DNA from: Clarireedia homoeocarpa
Taxonomy: Eukaryota > Ascomycota > Leotiomycetes > Helotiales > Rutstroemiaceae
Direction of reading: 5' to 3'
NCBI GenBank assembly: GCA_001465935.1
Contig: LNKV01000002.1
Coordinates: 1,798,001 to 1,862,000, forward strand
DNA: 64,000 bases
The position numbers and the translations under genes were made by a program. Numbering within the stretch: position 1 is the stretch's first letter; the number at the start of each line of letters is the position of its first letter. This document shows, piece by piece, positions 24,956-35,407 of the stretch. Below the pieces are notes generated by a model, which was not told the DNA's origin, did no database searches, and was given only the letters and a program-made list of their open reading frames with translations.

Positions 24956-27900
24956 ATGCCTTCTGTCGAAACTCCATCAACTCCAGCAACAACAGGAAAG
25001 ATGGCCGAAAACAAAGAATCGATCAAGGTCTTAGATGACTTGATGGCGAAGTTGACTGTCTCGAAAGAGCAGCAAGACATCAACGCCGCCACCCACAACT
25101 TGGCCGTTTTCATTAACGGCCCCATCGAGGAGAACGACGCTCCCACCAAGTATGTGCTTGAATCTCTTCTTCATCTTCACTCTGCGCCGAGGGCAGTCGA
25201 CGGATATTCTCCAGTGGAAGATCTCTGCTTCGACTCTACCACTGCGGCGTCTCCCTCTTTCAAGTGGCCACCCCACACGGGCACAAAAATCCGCTCGAAA
25301 TTTTGACATTTGCTAACAATGTGTCCTTTACAGAACCGTCGAAGCTCTTAAGAAACAACTCGCAAACAAGAAGGATGCGAACGTACGAGAGCGCGCTCTC
25401 AACGCCATCCAGGCTATTGCTGAGCACTCGGAAACATCCGCCTCCGTCGAGCCATATCTCGTCACCCTCCTCCCCTCCGTTCTCGCTGCCGTCGGTGATA
25501 AGATGGTCCCAGTCAAGAACGCTGCACAATCCGCTGCTGTAGCCATCGTCAAGGCAGTCAACGCCAACGCTGTCAAGGCAGTCCTCCCTCCCATCATCAA
25601 TTCCATCCTCACCGCGCAAAAGTGGCAAGAAAAGATCACCGGTCTCGACTGCATCGAAGCTCTTGTCGAGTCTTGCCCCATACAATTGGCTCTCCGAGTA
25701 CCAGATCTCATTCCAGTCGTTTCCGAATCGATGTGGGATACCAAGCCAGAAGTCAAGAAGCGTGCTTACGGTACAATGGAGAAAGTCTGCGGTCTCATCG
25801 TCAACAAGGATATCGAGCGTTTCATTCCAGAATTGATCAAGTGTATTGCTAAGCCAGAGAACGTCCCGGAGACTGTTCATTTACTTGGTGCTACCACTTT
25901 CGTCACTGACGTTCACGAGCCCACTTTGGCCATCATGGTTCCTCTTTTGGATCGTGGTCTCAACGAGCGTGAGACCGCTATCAAGCGAAAGTCTGCTGTC
26001 ATTGTTGACAACATGTGCAAGTTGGTCGAGGACCCTAACATTGTCGCTGCTTTCTTGCCAAAGTTGATGCCAGCTCTCAACAAGAACTACGACAACTTGG
26101 CTGATCCTGAGGCGCGTGAAAAGACCAAGCAAGCTCTTGACACCCTCAAGCGTGTCGGTGCTGTTGGTGCTGACGGAAAGATCCCTGAAGTATCCCACGC
26201 TGGTGACATCTCCACTGTCTTGGATATCCTCAAGGACGTCCTTGGCAGCAAGCACAAGAATGCCCTCAAGTTCGAGCCAATACTCACTTACGTCTCCGCC
26301 ATAGCTGGTCAACTCATCGATGAGAAGGTTGCCGACTCCATCAGCTGGATCCAAAACCTCAAGCCATACGTTGCTGCTATCATTGGCGACAAGGACGCAG
26401 AAAATGTGGTCGATACTCTCCGAAAGCGTGCTTCTCCAGGTGCTGAGGAGGAAGATGAGGGTGAAGCTGATGACGAGGAGGGTGAGGATCTTTGCAACTG
26501 TACTTTCAACTTGGCCTATGGTGCTAAGATTCTTCTCAATCAAACTCACCTCCGTCTGAAGCGTGGCCAACGATATGGTCTTTGCGGACCTAACGGTTCC
26601 GGAAAGTCCACTCTTATGCGTGCCATCAACAACGAACAAGTCGAAGGTTTCCCCAAGAAGAGTGAGGTTAAGACTGTGTTCGTTGAGCACGATCTCGACT
26701 CTGCCGATACCGAACAAACCACCATTGCCTGGACCATGAAGAAGTTGGCTGAGGTCGGTGTCCAAACCACCCAAGAGGAGGTCGAGGCGCGACTGAAGGA
26801 GTTCGGTTTCACCGACGATATGATCAACAACTTGATCACCGCTCTTTCTGGTGGATGGAAGATGAAGTTGGCTCTTTGCCGTGCCGTTTTCGAGGCTCCA
26901 GATATTCTCCTTTTGGACGAACCTACCAACCATCTGGATGTCAAGAACGTCAAGTGGCTTGAGGAATATCTCCAGAACTCTCCTTGCACATCTATCATCG
27001 TTTCTCACGACTCCGGTTTCTTGGACAACGTTTGCCAACACGTCATCCACTACGAGAGATTCAAGCTCAAGAGATACAGAGGTAACTTGAGGGAATTCGT
27101 CAAGAAGTGCCCACAAGCCAAGTCCTACTACGAGCTTGGTGCTTCTGAGATCGAGTTCAAGTTCCCCGAGCCAGGTTTCCTTGAGGGTGTCAAGACCAAG
27201 GCCAAGGCTATCGTTCGTGTCAACAAGATGGCTTTCCAATACCCAGGTACCCCCAAGCCACAAATTTCCGACATCACCTTCCAGTGTTCTCTTGGTTCCC
27301 GTATTGCCGTCATTGGTCCTAACGGTGCCGGTAAATCTACTTTGATCAACGTCCTCACTGGTGAACTCATCCCAACTGTCGGTGATGTTTACACCCACGA
27401 GAACATCCGTATCGCCTACATCAAGCAACACGCTTTCGCCCATATCGATCACCACTTGGAGAAGACCCCATCCGAATACATTCAATGGCGTTTCCAGACT
27501 GGTGAGGATCGTGAGACTATGGACAGAGCCAACAAGATCGTCACCGACGAGGATGAGAAGGCAATGGACAAGATCTACAAGATCGAAGGTACCCAACGTC
27601 GTGTCATTGGTATCCACTCCCGTCGTAAGTTCAAGAACTCCTACGAGTACGAGTGTTCGTTCGCTCTCGGAGAGAACGTCGGCCAAAAGAATGAGAGATG
27701 GACACCTATGATGACTGCTGACAACGCCTGGATTCCCCGTACCGAAATCTTGGCTTCCCATCAAAAGATGGTTGCTGAGGTTGACCAAAAGGAAGCCCTT
27801 GCCAGTGGTCAATTCAGACCTTTGGTCCGAAAGGAAATTGAAGCTCACTGCGCCAACTTTGGTTTGGACGCTGAGTTGGTTTCTCACTCTCGTATGTTGG

Positions 27901-28412
27901 GTCTTTCTGGTGGACAGCGTGTCAAGGTTGTTCTCGCTGCTTGCTCGTGGCAACGTCCTCATTTGATCGTCCTTGACGAACCTACCAACTACTTGGACCG
28001 TGATTCTCTTGGTGCTTTGTCAAAGGCTCTCAAGGCTTTCGAGGGTGGTGTTATCATCATTACTCACTCTGCTGAGTTCACCAAGGATTTGACTGAGGAA
28101 GTTTGGGCTGTTGTCGACGGAAAAATGACTCCTTCAGGTTAGTTCCATTTACCCCCCCAACCAAATATTTTGGGTCACGTGCATATACTTACAATACTTC
28201 TAGGACACAACTGGGTTCAAGGACAAGGCTCAGGACCACGTCTAAAGGGTGACGACGGCGATGAAGAAGAAACCTTCGATGCAATGGGAAATAAGATTGT
28301 GAATACAAAGAAGAAGGCGAAGTTGTCGTCGGCGGAACTTCGAAAGAAGAAGAAGGAGAGGATGGCTCGCCGCAAGAGGGGCGAGGAAGTCTTCTCTGAT
28401 GAAGACGATTAG
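24956..28412 (+). CDS. tef3: Translation elongation factor 3 (EF-3), ABC-F ATPase
   Basis: Fungus-specific ribosome-bound ATPase that promotes E-site tRNA release during elongation; cytosolic. Exons 24956-25149, 25334-28137 and 28204-28412 give 1068 aa. The first intron is 184 bp; the second falls within SGHNWVQ. An N-terminal HEAT-repeat region is followed by two ABC domains. ABC1 has Walker A GPNGSGKST, signature LSGGWKMKLAL and Walker B LLLDEPTNHLD. ABC2 has Walker A GPNGAGKST, a chromodomain-like insertion with a Lys/Arg-rich region after YIQWRFQTGEDRE, signature LSGGQRVKVVLA and Walker B LIVLDEPTNYLD. The tail ends in a Lys-rich segment (KKKAKLSSAELRKKKKERM) typical of EF-3. The strongly biased codon use produces a long antisense open frame, which is not a gene. 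Confidence 0.97.
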
Positions 28413-28919
28413 ATGTCTTTCCTCTCCTTTGCACTGCATGCTGCTTGCACTAGACAGCGTCCACTGGATGGCGTTTTCACTACTTCGTGTCATCGATGGA
28501 TGGTGTTGTGGATAGATCAAAACGAAACTAAAATGGGTTAAGACGATACATGTGGTTACGAATCGTATGTATCTGGTCTGGCGTTAATACTTAGGTTTGA
28601 GAGTCTTCATCATGCACCTTTGGGCCTTGTTTTTTTTGGTTTGGTTTGGTCGGCTTCACGAAAACTCAAGGAGAGTCGGTCAAGTCAGACAAAAGTTGAG
28701 AGGTGGAAGAATGGACACATGGATGGATGGACTGCGGAAGTATATTAGAAGATAGATCATTCAAATAGATAGATATTATCACTTCCATGTTGATTTCAAA
28801 GTTGTTATTATTGCTTCGTCGTTTGTAAGTGGATGGATTATTATCTTATGCTCTACAGTTGTTTCGTTCAAATAACAACCGAATAAAGTTCTAGTTCCTT
28901 TCATAACCACCTCTGATCC

Positions 28920-29098
28920 CCACTTATTACGTCTGCCAATTATACCAACAACAACTATACAAGTTCTTTTCTATCGACGGAGGGCAGGGCTCTGTACCAC
29001 AAGATTTCCATACGGGAGATCAGCAGCTTCTCATCGCCTGCCTCTCTCAGCTATCATTGCTGCTCATCCAAACTTAAAGCTTGATTCACAATGGTATG
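28920..29098 (+). promoter_or_regulatory. Apparent 5' leader, ATG and intron donor of a missing gene
   Basis: The leader-like sequence ends CACAATGGTATGTTC at 29088-29102, i.e. an ATG followed at once by a GTATGT donor. This arrangement is common in fungal ribosomal-protein genes, whose first exon is little more than the start codon. No downstream exon with an open frame was found before the convergent GH5 gene. The only good acceptor (TATTTTTCAG ending at 29658) leads to a stop after a few codons. Confidence 0.35.
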
Positions 29099-29497
29099 TT
29101 CACTTCATATTTTTTTTTTTTTTTTTTTTTTTTCAATCTAATTGCGTGCTTTTTCGATTTCATTTTCCCTCATCACCTGCTAAATCGATCGAATCATAGT
29201 TTTCAAAAAAAAGCATGATTACTTACGGAAATGATGTCAATGTCGCCAGTGAGTGGGTGGTGGGTGTACTGAGTATCTGATTAACTTTGGATTTCTGATT
29301 GTTCAAGTGCACAAGTGCGGTTTGGATATTGAGGATTTATAAATTCTGATTATTCAAGTATAATTAATCTAGGTGTTGGGAATTTATATATCTGATTATT
29401 CTAATACAATTTAATCATTAAAAACTTGTATGTATATTTGCTAGAGTAGACATCTCGAAAGTATATATTTTAACTTAGTCGAATATTGAAGTTTTGG

Positions 29498-29528
29498 AGT
29501 TGGTCGGATAATTAGTATACCCACTGGT
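29498..29528. repeat. 31-bp motif shared with 61369-61399
   Basis: Begins AGTTGGTCGGATA and ends ACCCACTGGT. The copy at 61369-61399 in the same orientation matches 28 of 31 positions without gaps. Both copies sit in AT-rich, gene-free DNA, as expected of transposon debris. Confidence 0.6.
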
Positions 29529-29685
29529 CAGTGGTGACTAGGTATCTAAAAGCTTTGGTTGTCTGTCGATGTACACATACACTGTATACTTGAATATCAA
29601 TATTCGAATCTGCCACGGGATTTCAAGCACAGTTTTACTGAGATTTTTTATTTTTCAGAGATTTACCACTTCTACCACTTGACAC

Positions 29686-31147
29686 TTAATCACTTCCCCT
29701 TTGCTCTGCAAACTCCCCCAGCACCTTATTCAACCCATCCCTCTTGGCACAATTCTCGTATTTCCAACTCGCCGCCAATTCATCCAACTCCTTTTCGCTC
29801 TTCCCCGCAAAAAGCTCGGCAAACTCATCTGAGAAGCTCCCCGCCACATACGATTGAATGACCGCTCTCAAAACCTGTCGTTCCACTCCCCACGACGTAG
29901 GATACTGGTCCTTCGCCTTTGGAGCATTCTCCTCAATCCACTTCACAAACGGACCCAGTGCCTCCGTCAGCGACGGAGAATCCGTCGCACCCCATGCATC
30001 GAGTTGCAGCGCCTGTTTCTTTTCCAAAAACGGGGCGATCAGCTTATGATATGGTGAATTTGGATCCGTATGCACCATGCCCTGCAGGCCTAGATCTTTA
30101 TATAGCCAGATGGACCAGGGGGTTTTGTGTTTCTGGTAGATTTTCAGCTGCGCGCCCAGGAGGTTGTAGCGCTGAGTGTTGGTCTCGTCTGATTTGGGGT
30201 TGCGTTGCGGGGATTCGTAGACGGGTCCGAACTCGCCGTTCCAGGCCGGCACGTGCTGCGACGTTTGGAAGCTGCACTTACGGAGGAATTGGCGTTCCAG
30301 CTTTTCAGTTTGGTCGGGGCTGCCAGTGAAGGGTTCGCCGAGTGGGAAACCCATCGTGGAGTAGTCGTGTAGGGCATAGACGCAGTTGGGGAGCACGTTG
30401 TCAAAGTGCTTCCATTCAATGGCAAAGGTGTTGCCGTCAAGGAACAGGATGTGGTCGGGGTCGATTTTGCGAATAGCGGATTCGAATCGGTCATAGAAGG
30501 CGGGAAGACGGTAGTGGAGTGGATCGCATGGTTCGTTGATGGGATTGTAGCCTGCTACCCATGGGTTGTGGCGATAGTGTTTGGCAAGTTCGGACCATAG
30601 CCATATGGTTCGATCTTGATGGTCTTTGTGGTCCCAGAATGAAGAATGATTAGACGGGTTGTCAGAATGCCAATCAGGGTTTTGAGCTCCTGGGACAGTG
30701 TGCATATCCAGAATTGTGTATATATTGTGTTTGGAACACTAATCCATGTCAGACGGTCAAAGAGAATAGTTGAAGGTAACATACAAGATCAATCACACGA
30801 TCCAAGTGCTTGAAACCACTTTCTTTTAGGACTCGAGGGTTCATATCATCCTCGAAATGTCTGTAGTTAAATGGTAATCTCAGACAATTCAGTCCCACGC
30901 TTGCAAAGAACTTGGCATCATCTTCCATGAAAAAGTACTCCAGAAATTTGTCAAAGAAGAATTCGTATTTCTCCTTTCCCAAAACCTTGAGCATAGAAGC
31001 TCGATGCTGATGTTCGCCAGCTGGATATCCGGTTATGAAATTCTCCATATTCATCCATCCACCCAGACCAGCTCCGCGCAGCATGACGGTTTTGCCAGAA
31101 CCATCAACAATGCTCTCGCCATCTGTTCGAAGAATGCCGTTAGACAT
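29686..31147 (-). CDS. GH5 glycoside hydrolase (exo-beta-1,3-glucanase/cellulase-like), no signal peptide
   Basis: Beta-glycosidase of clan GH-A. Exons 30785-31147 and 29686-30738 on the complement (46-bp intron) give 471 aa. Start set at the ATG of MSNGILRTDG; the upstream frame has no ATG. Landmarks: GKTVMLRGAGLGGWMNMEN near the N terminus, GLNCLRLPFNYRHFE, LDMHTVPGAQN, acid/base Glu at about residue 190 in GYNPINEP, Tyr/His block YALHDYSTMGFP, and nucleophile Glu at about residue 290 in WNGEFGP. The C-terminal about 120 residues form a helical extension. There is no signal peptide, so the enzyme is probably cytosolic, unlike secreted exo-glucanases. Substrate not determinable from sequence. 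Confidence 0.85.
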
Positions 31148-32034
31148 ATTGGGTATTTGGCGGGGTGGGGAGGGTATCGACAAGTGATGTTTCCAGCTAG
31201 GTCGGTGGGAACTGAAGGGGTTCTCTTGGAAAACTTTAGGTACACAAAAGGATGAGCTTTATGAAGCTTTGGACCATATAAAGGGCTCTATAAACTTCTT
31301 ATACAGTGAAGTCATGAAATGCATTCAGGCTGATTCCTATAGCTGTACCACTTAGGTACTTCGTAGAGCTCCATAGTATAGCTTGACCCCACTTGAGGTG
31401 AAAGTTACCCCACGTATGAATTTACCCGGCTGGGACAGAACGGGGCACGAAAAAGTTCAAGCGTGCGAATCAAAACATGAAGCAGCGATTCCCATATGCT
31501 TTGTGCTTCACTTCATACTTCATGCCTCATGCCTCATGCCTCATGCCTCGTGCCTCATGCTTCATGCTTCATGCTTCATGCTTCTTACTTCATGATTTGA
31601 AGCATGAGATGGTCAAAAGTGTCGAGCGGCGATTCGCCATCCACAACTTGTGGTGGCCGACAATCTTGGGAGGTTCTGCGGCAGGGCGTCTTTCCCGGAG
31701 CAAATCCTCCAGCCAAAGTGACGGAATCACCCATAAGAAAGTCTGGTGTCGGTGATGCCGTGATGCCGTGATGCCTCTCGTCCCTCGGCTACAAAACCAG
31801 TCGGGCGGCTCACGTGCAGACTGTAGACCAAGAAAAATACGACTTGTCCCAAAGTAGTTTAGTTTCACATCGGCGCAAACCCGGAAGACTCCACCAGTTC
31901 TCAACGCCGCATGAAAAGATTCCTCTTTTCCGATCTGCAATTCTATCCTCTTGACCTTCTTCCCAATCGCACAATTTTCTACAACTCTCCTCTTTTCTCC
32001 TCGTCGTCGTCTACATTCACACACTTTGTCCATC
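31148..32034. other. Divergent promoter region between GH5 and malate dehydrogenase
   Basis: Holds the start regions of both genes and an octamer repeat array (31519-31595). A pyrimidine-rich stretch (31950-32030) leads into the MDH start. No gene seen. Confidence 0.45.
31519..31595 (+). repeat. Octamer tandem array (CATGCCTC/CATGCTTC)
   Basis: About nine successive 8-bp units, first CATGCCTC then drifting to CATGCTTC, flanked by TTCATACTT and TTACTTCAT relatives. The 8-bp period is not a multiple of three, so any translation of it is spurious. Confidence 0.9.
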
Positions 32035-33334
32035 ATGTTCGCAGCAAGAAGAGCATTGACTGGCGCTGTCCAGAGAAGAGCTTTCTCAGCTTCCGCTAGA
32101 GATGTAAGATGGTGTTTTCTTTCCCATAGAATCCATCCGAATATTCACAACTGCTTGGCCAAATTTTATTTGTTGACAACCTTAACTAATGACTCGGGTT
32201 CTTCATATAGCTTTCCAAGGTCACCGTTCTCGGAGCTGCTGGTGGAATCGGTCAACCATTATCTCTTCTGCTCAAGTTGAACCCTCGTGTTAGCGATCTG
32301 GCTCTGTATGATATCAGAGGTGGCCCAGGTTCGTGCTATTTCGTTGGGACGTCATCGGCAAACACAACGAGAAAGTCAAGGACATCACCCGCTAACGAAT
32401 AGCCTCAATCGGTACAATACAGGTGTCGCAGCAGATGTTTCCCACGTCAACACCAAGTCCAAAGTCACTGGATACGACCCCACACCTTCCGGCCTCGCTG
32501 CCGCCCTCAAAAATGCTGAGATCGTTTTAATCCCCGCCGGTGTTCCCCGTAAGCCCGGTATGACCCGTGATGATCTCTTCAACACCAACGCATCCATCGT
32601 CCGCGATCTTGCCAAAGCCGTTGCAGAGTCTGCACCAAATGCCAACGTCCTCGTTATCTCCAACCCTGTTAACTCGACTGTCCCGATCGTTGCCGAGATC
32701 TTCAAGGCAAAGGGAGTTTACAACCCAAAGAGACTCTTCGGTGTCACCACTTTGGATGTCGTCAGAGCCAGCAGATTCGTCAGCGAGATCAAGGGTACTG
32801 ATCCAGCTGATGAGAACATCACCGTTGTTGGTGGACACTCCGGTGTTACCATCGTCCCACTCTTCTCTCAATCCTCTCACCCAGACCTTGTAGGAAACGA
32901 GAACCTTCTCAAGCGTGTACAATTCGGTGGTGATGAGGTTGTTCAAGCTAAGGATGGAGCTGGTAGCGCTACCTTGTCCATGGCCATGGCTGGTGCTCGT
33001 TTCGCCGAATCTTTGTTGAAGGCAGCTCAAGGACAAAAGGGTGTTGTTGAGCCAACCTTCGTCGACAGCCCATTGTACAAGGACCAAGGTGTTGATTTCT
33101 TCGCTAGCAAAGTCGAATTGGGCCCAGATGGTGTTCAGAACATCTTACCAGTTGGAAAGGTTGATCCAGCTGAGGAGAAGTTGTTGGAGGCATGCTTGAG
33201 CGACTTGAAGAAGGTTAGTTATTTCATCTACTGAGGCATTAGATCATCATCGCTTGTAGCATTATACTAATATTGCTCCTTTACAGAACATTGAGAAGGG
33301 TGTCCAATTCGTCGCCAAGAACCCAGGAAACTAA
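32035..33334 (+). CDS. mdh: Mitochondrial malate dehydrogenase
   Basis: Interconverts malate and oxaloacetate with NAD in the matrix (TCA cycle, malate-aspartate shuttle). Four exons: 32035-32103, 32211-32328, 32423-33213 and 33287-33334; 341 aa. The first 23-residue exon is an Arg/Ala/Ser mitochondrial presequence (MFAARRALTGAVQRRAFSAS). Family motifs: NAD-binding VTVLGAAGGIGQPLSLLLK, substrate-loop arginines in IPAGVPRKPGMTRDDLF, SNPVNSTVPI, and the catalytic histidine in GGHSGVTIVPL. The C terminus ends GVQFVAKNPGN with no peroxisomal SKL, supporting the mitochondrial rather than glyoxysomal isoform. A frame that reads through donor GTTAGT at 33214 would lose the last 16 codons. Confidence 0.95.
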
Positions 33335-35407
33335 ATTCGAAGATTTAATCAATCCTCCTCCCTATGATCGATCGATTCCATAGTCCCACAGATTCGGCTT
33401 GATATTCTATAACATCTCCCTCACGATCGTAAATTCAATTATCCTTGGACATTTCGATATTGAAATTTACATTCTCGCAATCTCATATGTTCTCTGCGTG
33501 CATAAAAGCGAAATTCTGTTAGACAAGATCTCGGAATTCAGTCAAGAAAAATGGTTTATTTATTTGTGTGGTAGACTTTTGTATTGACCCAGGTCGGATA
33601 TCCATGGTCTATGATCGATTTGATTCATAGCATGTATTAAAGTTAAAACTGTTATGAAAGATTAATGACTCTCCTCTCTGTCCGTTTTTCTGGCTGTGTT
33701 CTTGTTCCTTGCTTTGGTGTTGAATTGATGATACTCTTTTACCTTGAGATTATGCAGTAGGTGCGGTTATTTTCATAGTCCTTAATCAACTTTCCTATTT
33801 TCTAATGACTGTATTTAACTATACATTGTGATTCACTGTATGCTGGTGTTCCAATGATGTTTGACAGAAGAATGATAGAGCCTCGAAGCGCTACTTGCAA
33901 TAATTTCCATCTTTTCACCCCACACTTCAAACCCAACTCTATGTCCTACTTATACATCTATCCTAACCATCGTGCACCCTCTTTGTATTCGGTATTTATG
34001 CTACCTCCTGCTTTTTCCATGCACCCAGGTTGAGCTATTCTATCTCATCTCATCCCATCCCGTTCGGTCCTATCCAATCCCTGTCCACACTTCCCTACCC
34101 TGCTATCTCCTATACCAGCCCATCCCTCATATTCCAGATGGCATATTTCTCCCCCAGATTCTTAGCTCTGCTCCTCCGGATATCTTATATTTACTAAACC
34201 TAAATTACTCTTACCTCCTATTCATTCATGTTCATATATCTTCTTCTCACACCCTCTTCTGCATCTGCATCTGCATCCGCAGCTACTACTCATGCACGCT
34301 AACTATATTATATAATCTTACATATAAAACTACCTAGGTAAACTAAATATCTTATCTTCTATAATGTTTGTTAAGCTATCTCCTACTTTTCCTTTTACCT
34401 TTCTCACATTGTATCATATCATGACATGACATAACATGTCCATCTTTCTCTCTGCTCTCCCGTTCCCCACAACTTACCTCTCCATCCAAAACCCTCTTTC
34501 TATTTCCATCACTCTACACCATCCCTTCTCCATCCCCTCCATTTCCTTCTCTATAAAACTCACCTCAACATCTCACATCGCTACTCCCACTCCTACTCCC
34601 ACTCCCACCACTATCCGCACATGTCCCATCGCCCAACCAATATCATCCTTGCATCATGCCCCTTGTCGCTTACGCCTCAACAAAAATCACAAATAGAAAG
34701 AAAGGTAGCCAGAGAGTGAGAAGTATACCGGATCAGGAAACCATCACCCTATCTATAGCCAACCCCCCCCGCCCCCCCTTCTCTATTTACCTCTTCCACT
34801 ACTTTACCCTTACTCCTCTTACTATTCTCCAACTTCTTCCCTGAACTCTCGTCTCCATCCCTGCTGTAACACTTAAAATCAGCCCAAAGAAAGCACCAAG
34901 CTCTCACAACTGAAGCCCAAGTATCCAAGAGGAAAACCAATACTAGAACCCCCCAAAAGGGCAAGTAACGAAGGTTCCCAATCCCACAGAAAAGATATCA
35001 CAGTGAAACAGGTCAGAACTGCACCAAAATTAAAATAAAAACACTGAGCATGAGAGGAATAATTGCCATTTGCTTTCGTGTGTTGTGCTGCTAACGCTTC
35101 GGTCTTCGAAAAGTATCAAAAGTGCCAAAGGAGAATCAAAAATTGCGAACACGCTGCGACCAAGCAATCCGACTCAGACTAGAAAATGACAGACATACAG
35201 ATATAAGAGACCGAGATCACCCTTTTTCATCGCCCAATCCCTTCCTAAACCGTGCCTAACCCGCCTTTCTTTTTCCTCACTGCCATGCATTCCTCATCAC
35301 CATGCTGCTAACCCCAACTCATCCCATCCCTTTCCACTTGTAACCCTATCCCCTCCCCCATTCTCCCCTCCTGTGGACTTATTCCCAAATGATTGTACAC
35401 GAATCGC
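33335..35407. other. Long convergent intergenic region, pyrimidine-rich
   Basis: About 2.1 kb between the 3' ends of MDH (+) and the AAA ATPase (-). From 33900 to 34860 it is strongly C/T-rich on the plus strand with many short tri- and hexamer repeats (for example CTGCATCTGCATCTGCATCC at 34260). The frames here translate to Ser/Pro/Leu-rich strings of compositional origin. No gene seen. Confidence 0.45.

Larger units (their letters stand above)
28413..29685. other. EF-3 3' UTR, then AT-rich intergenic
   Basis: Includes the EF-3 3' UTR, an orphan-looking gene 5' end around 28920-29100, a long T run (29110-29133) and an AT-rich block (29160-29640) with a 31-bp motif shared with 61.37 kb. No coding sequence supported. 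Confidence 0.4.

Noticed and set aside
25881..27962. 693-codon open frame antisense to EF-3
   Set aside because: It is the complement of a highly expressed gene. Strong codon bias removes antisense stops; the translation is Leu/Val/Asp-rich without any domain.
32527..33087. 186-codon frame antisense to malate dehydrogenase
   Set aside because: Same codon-bias effect as opposite EF-3; no domain.
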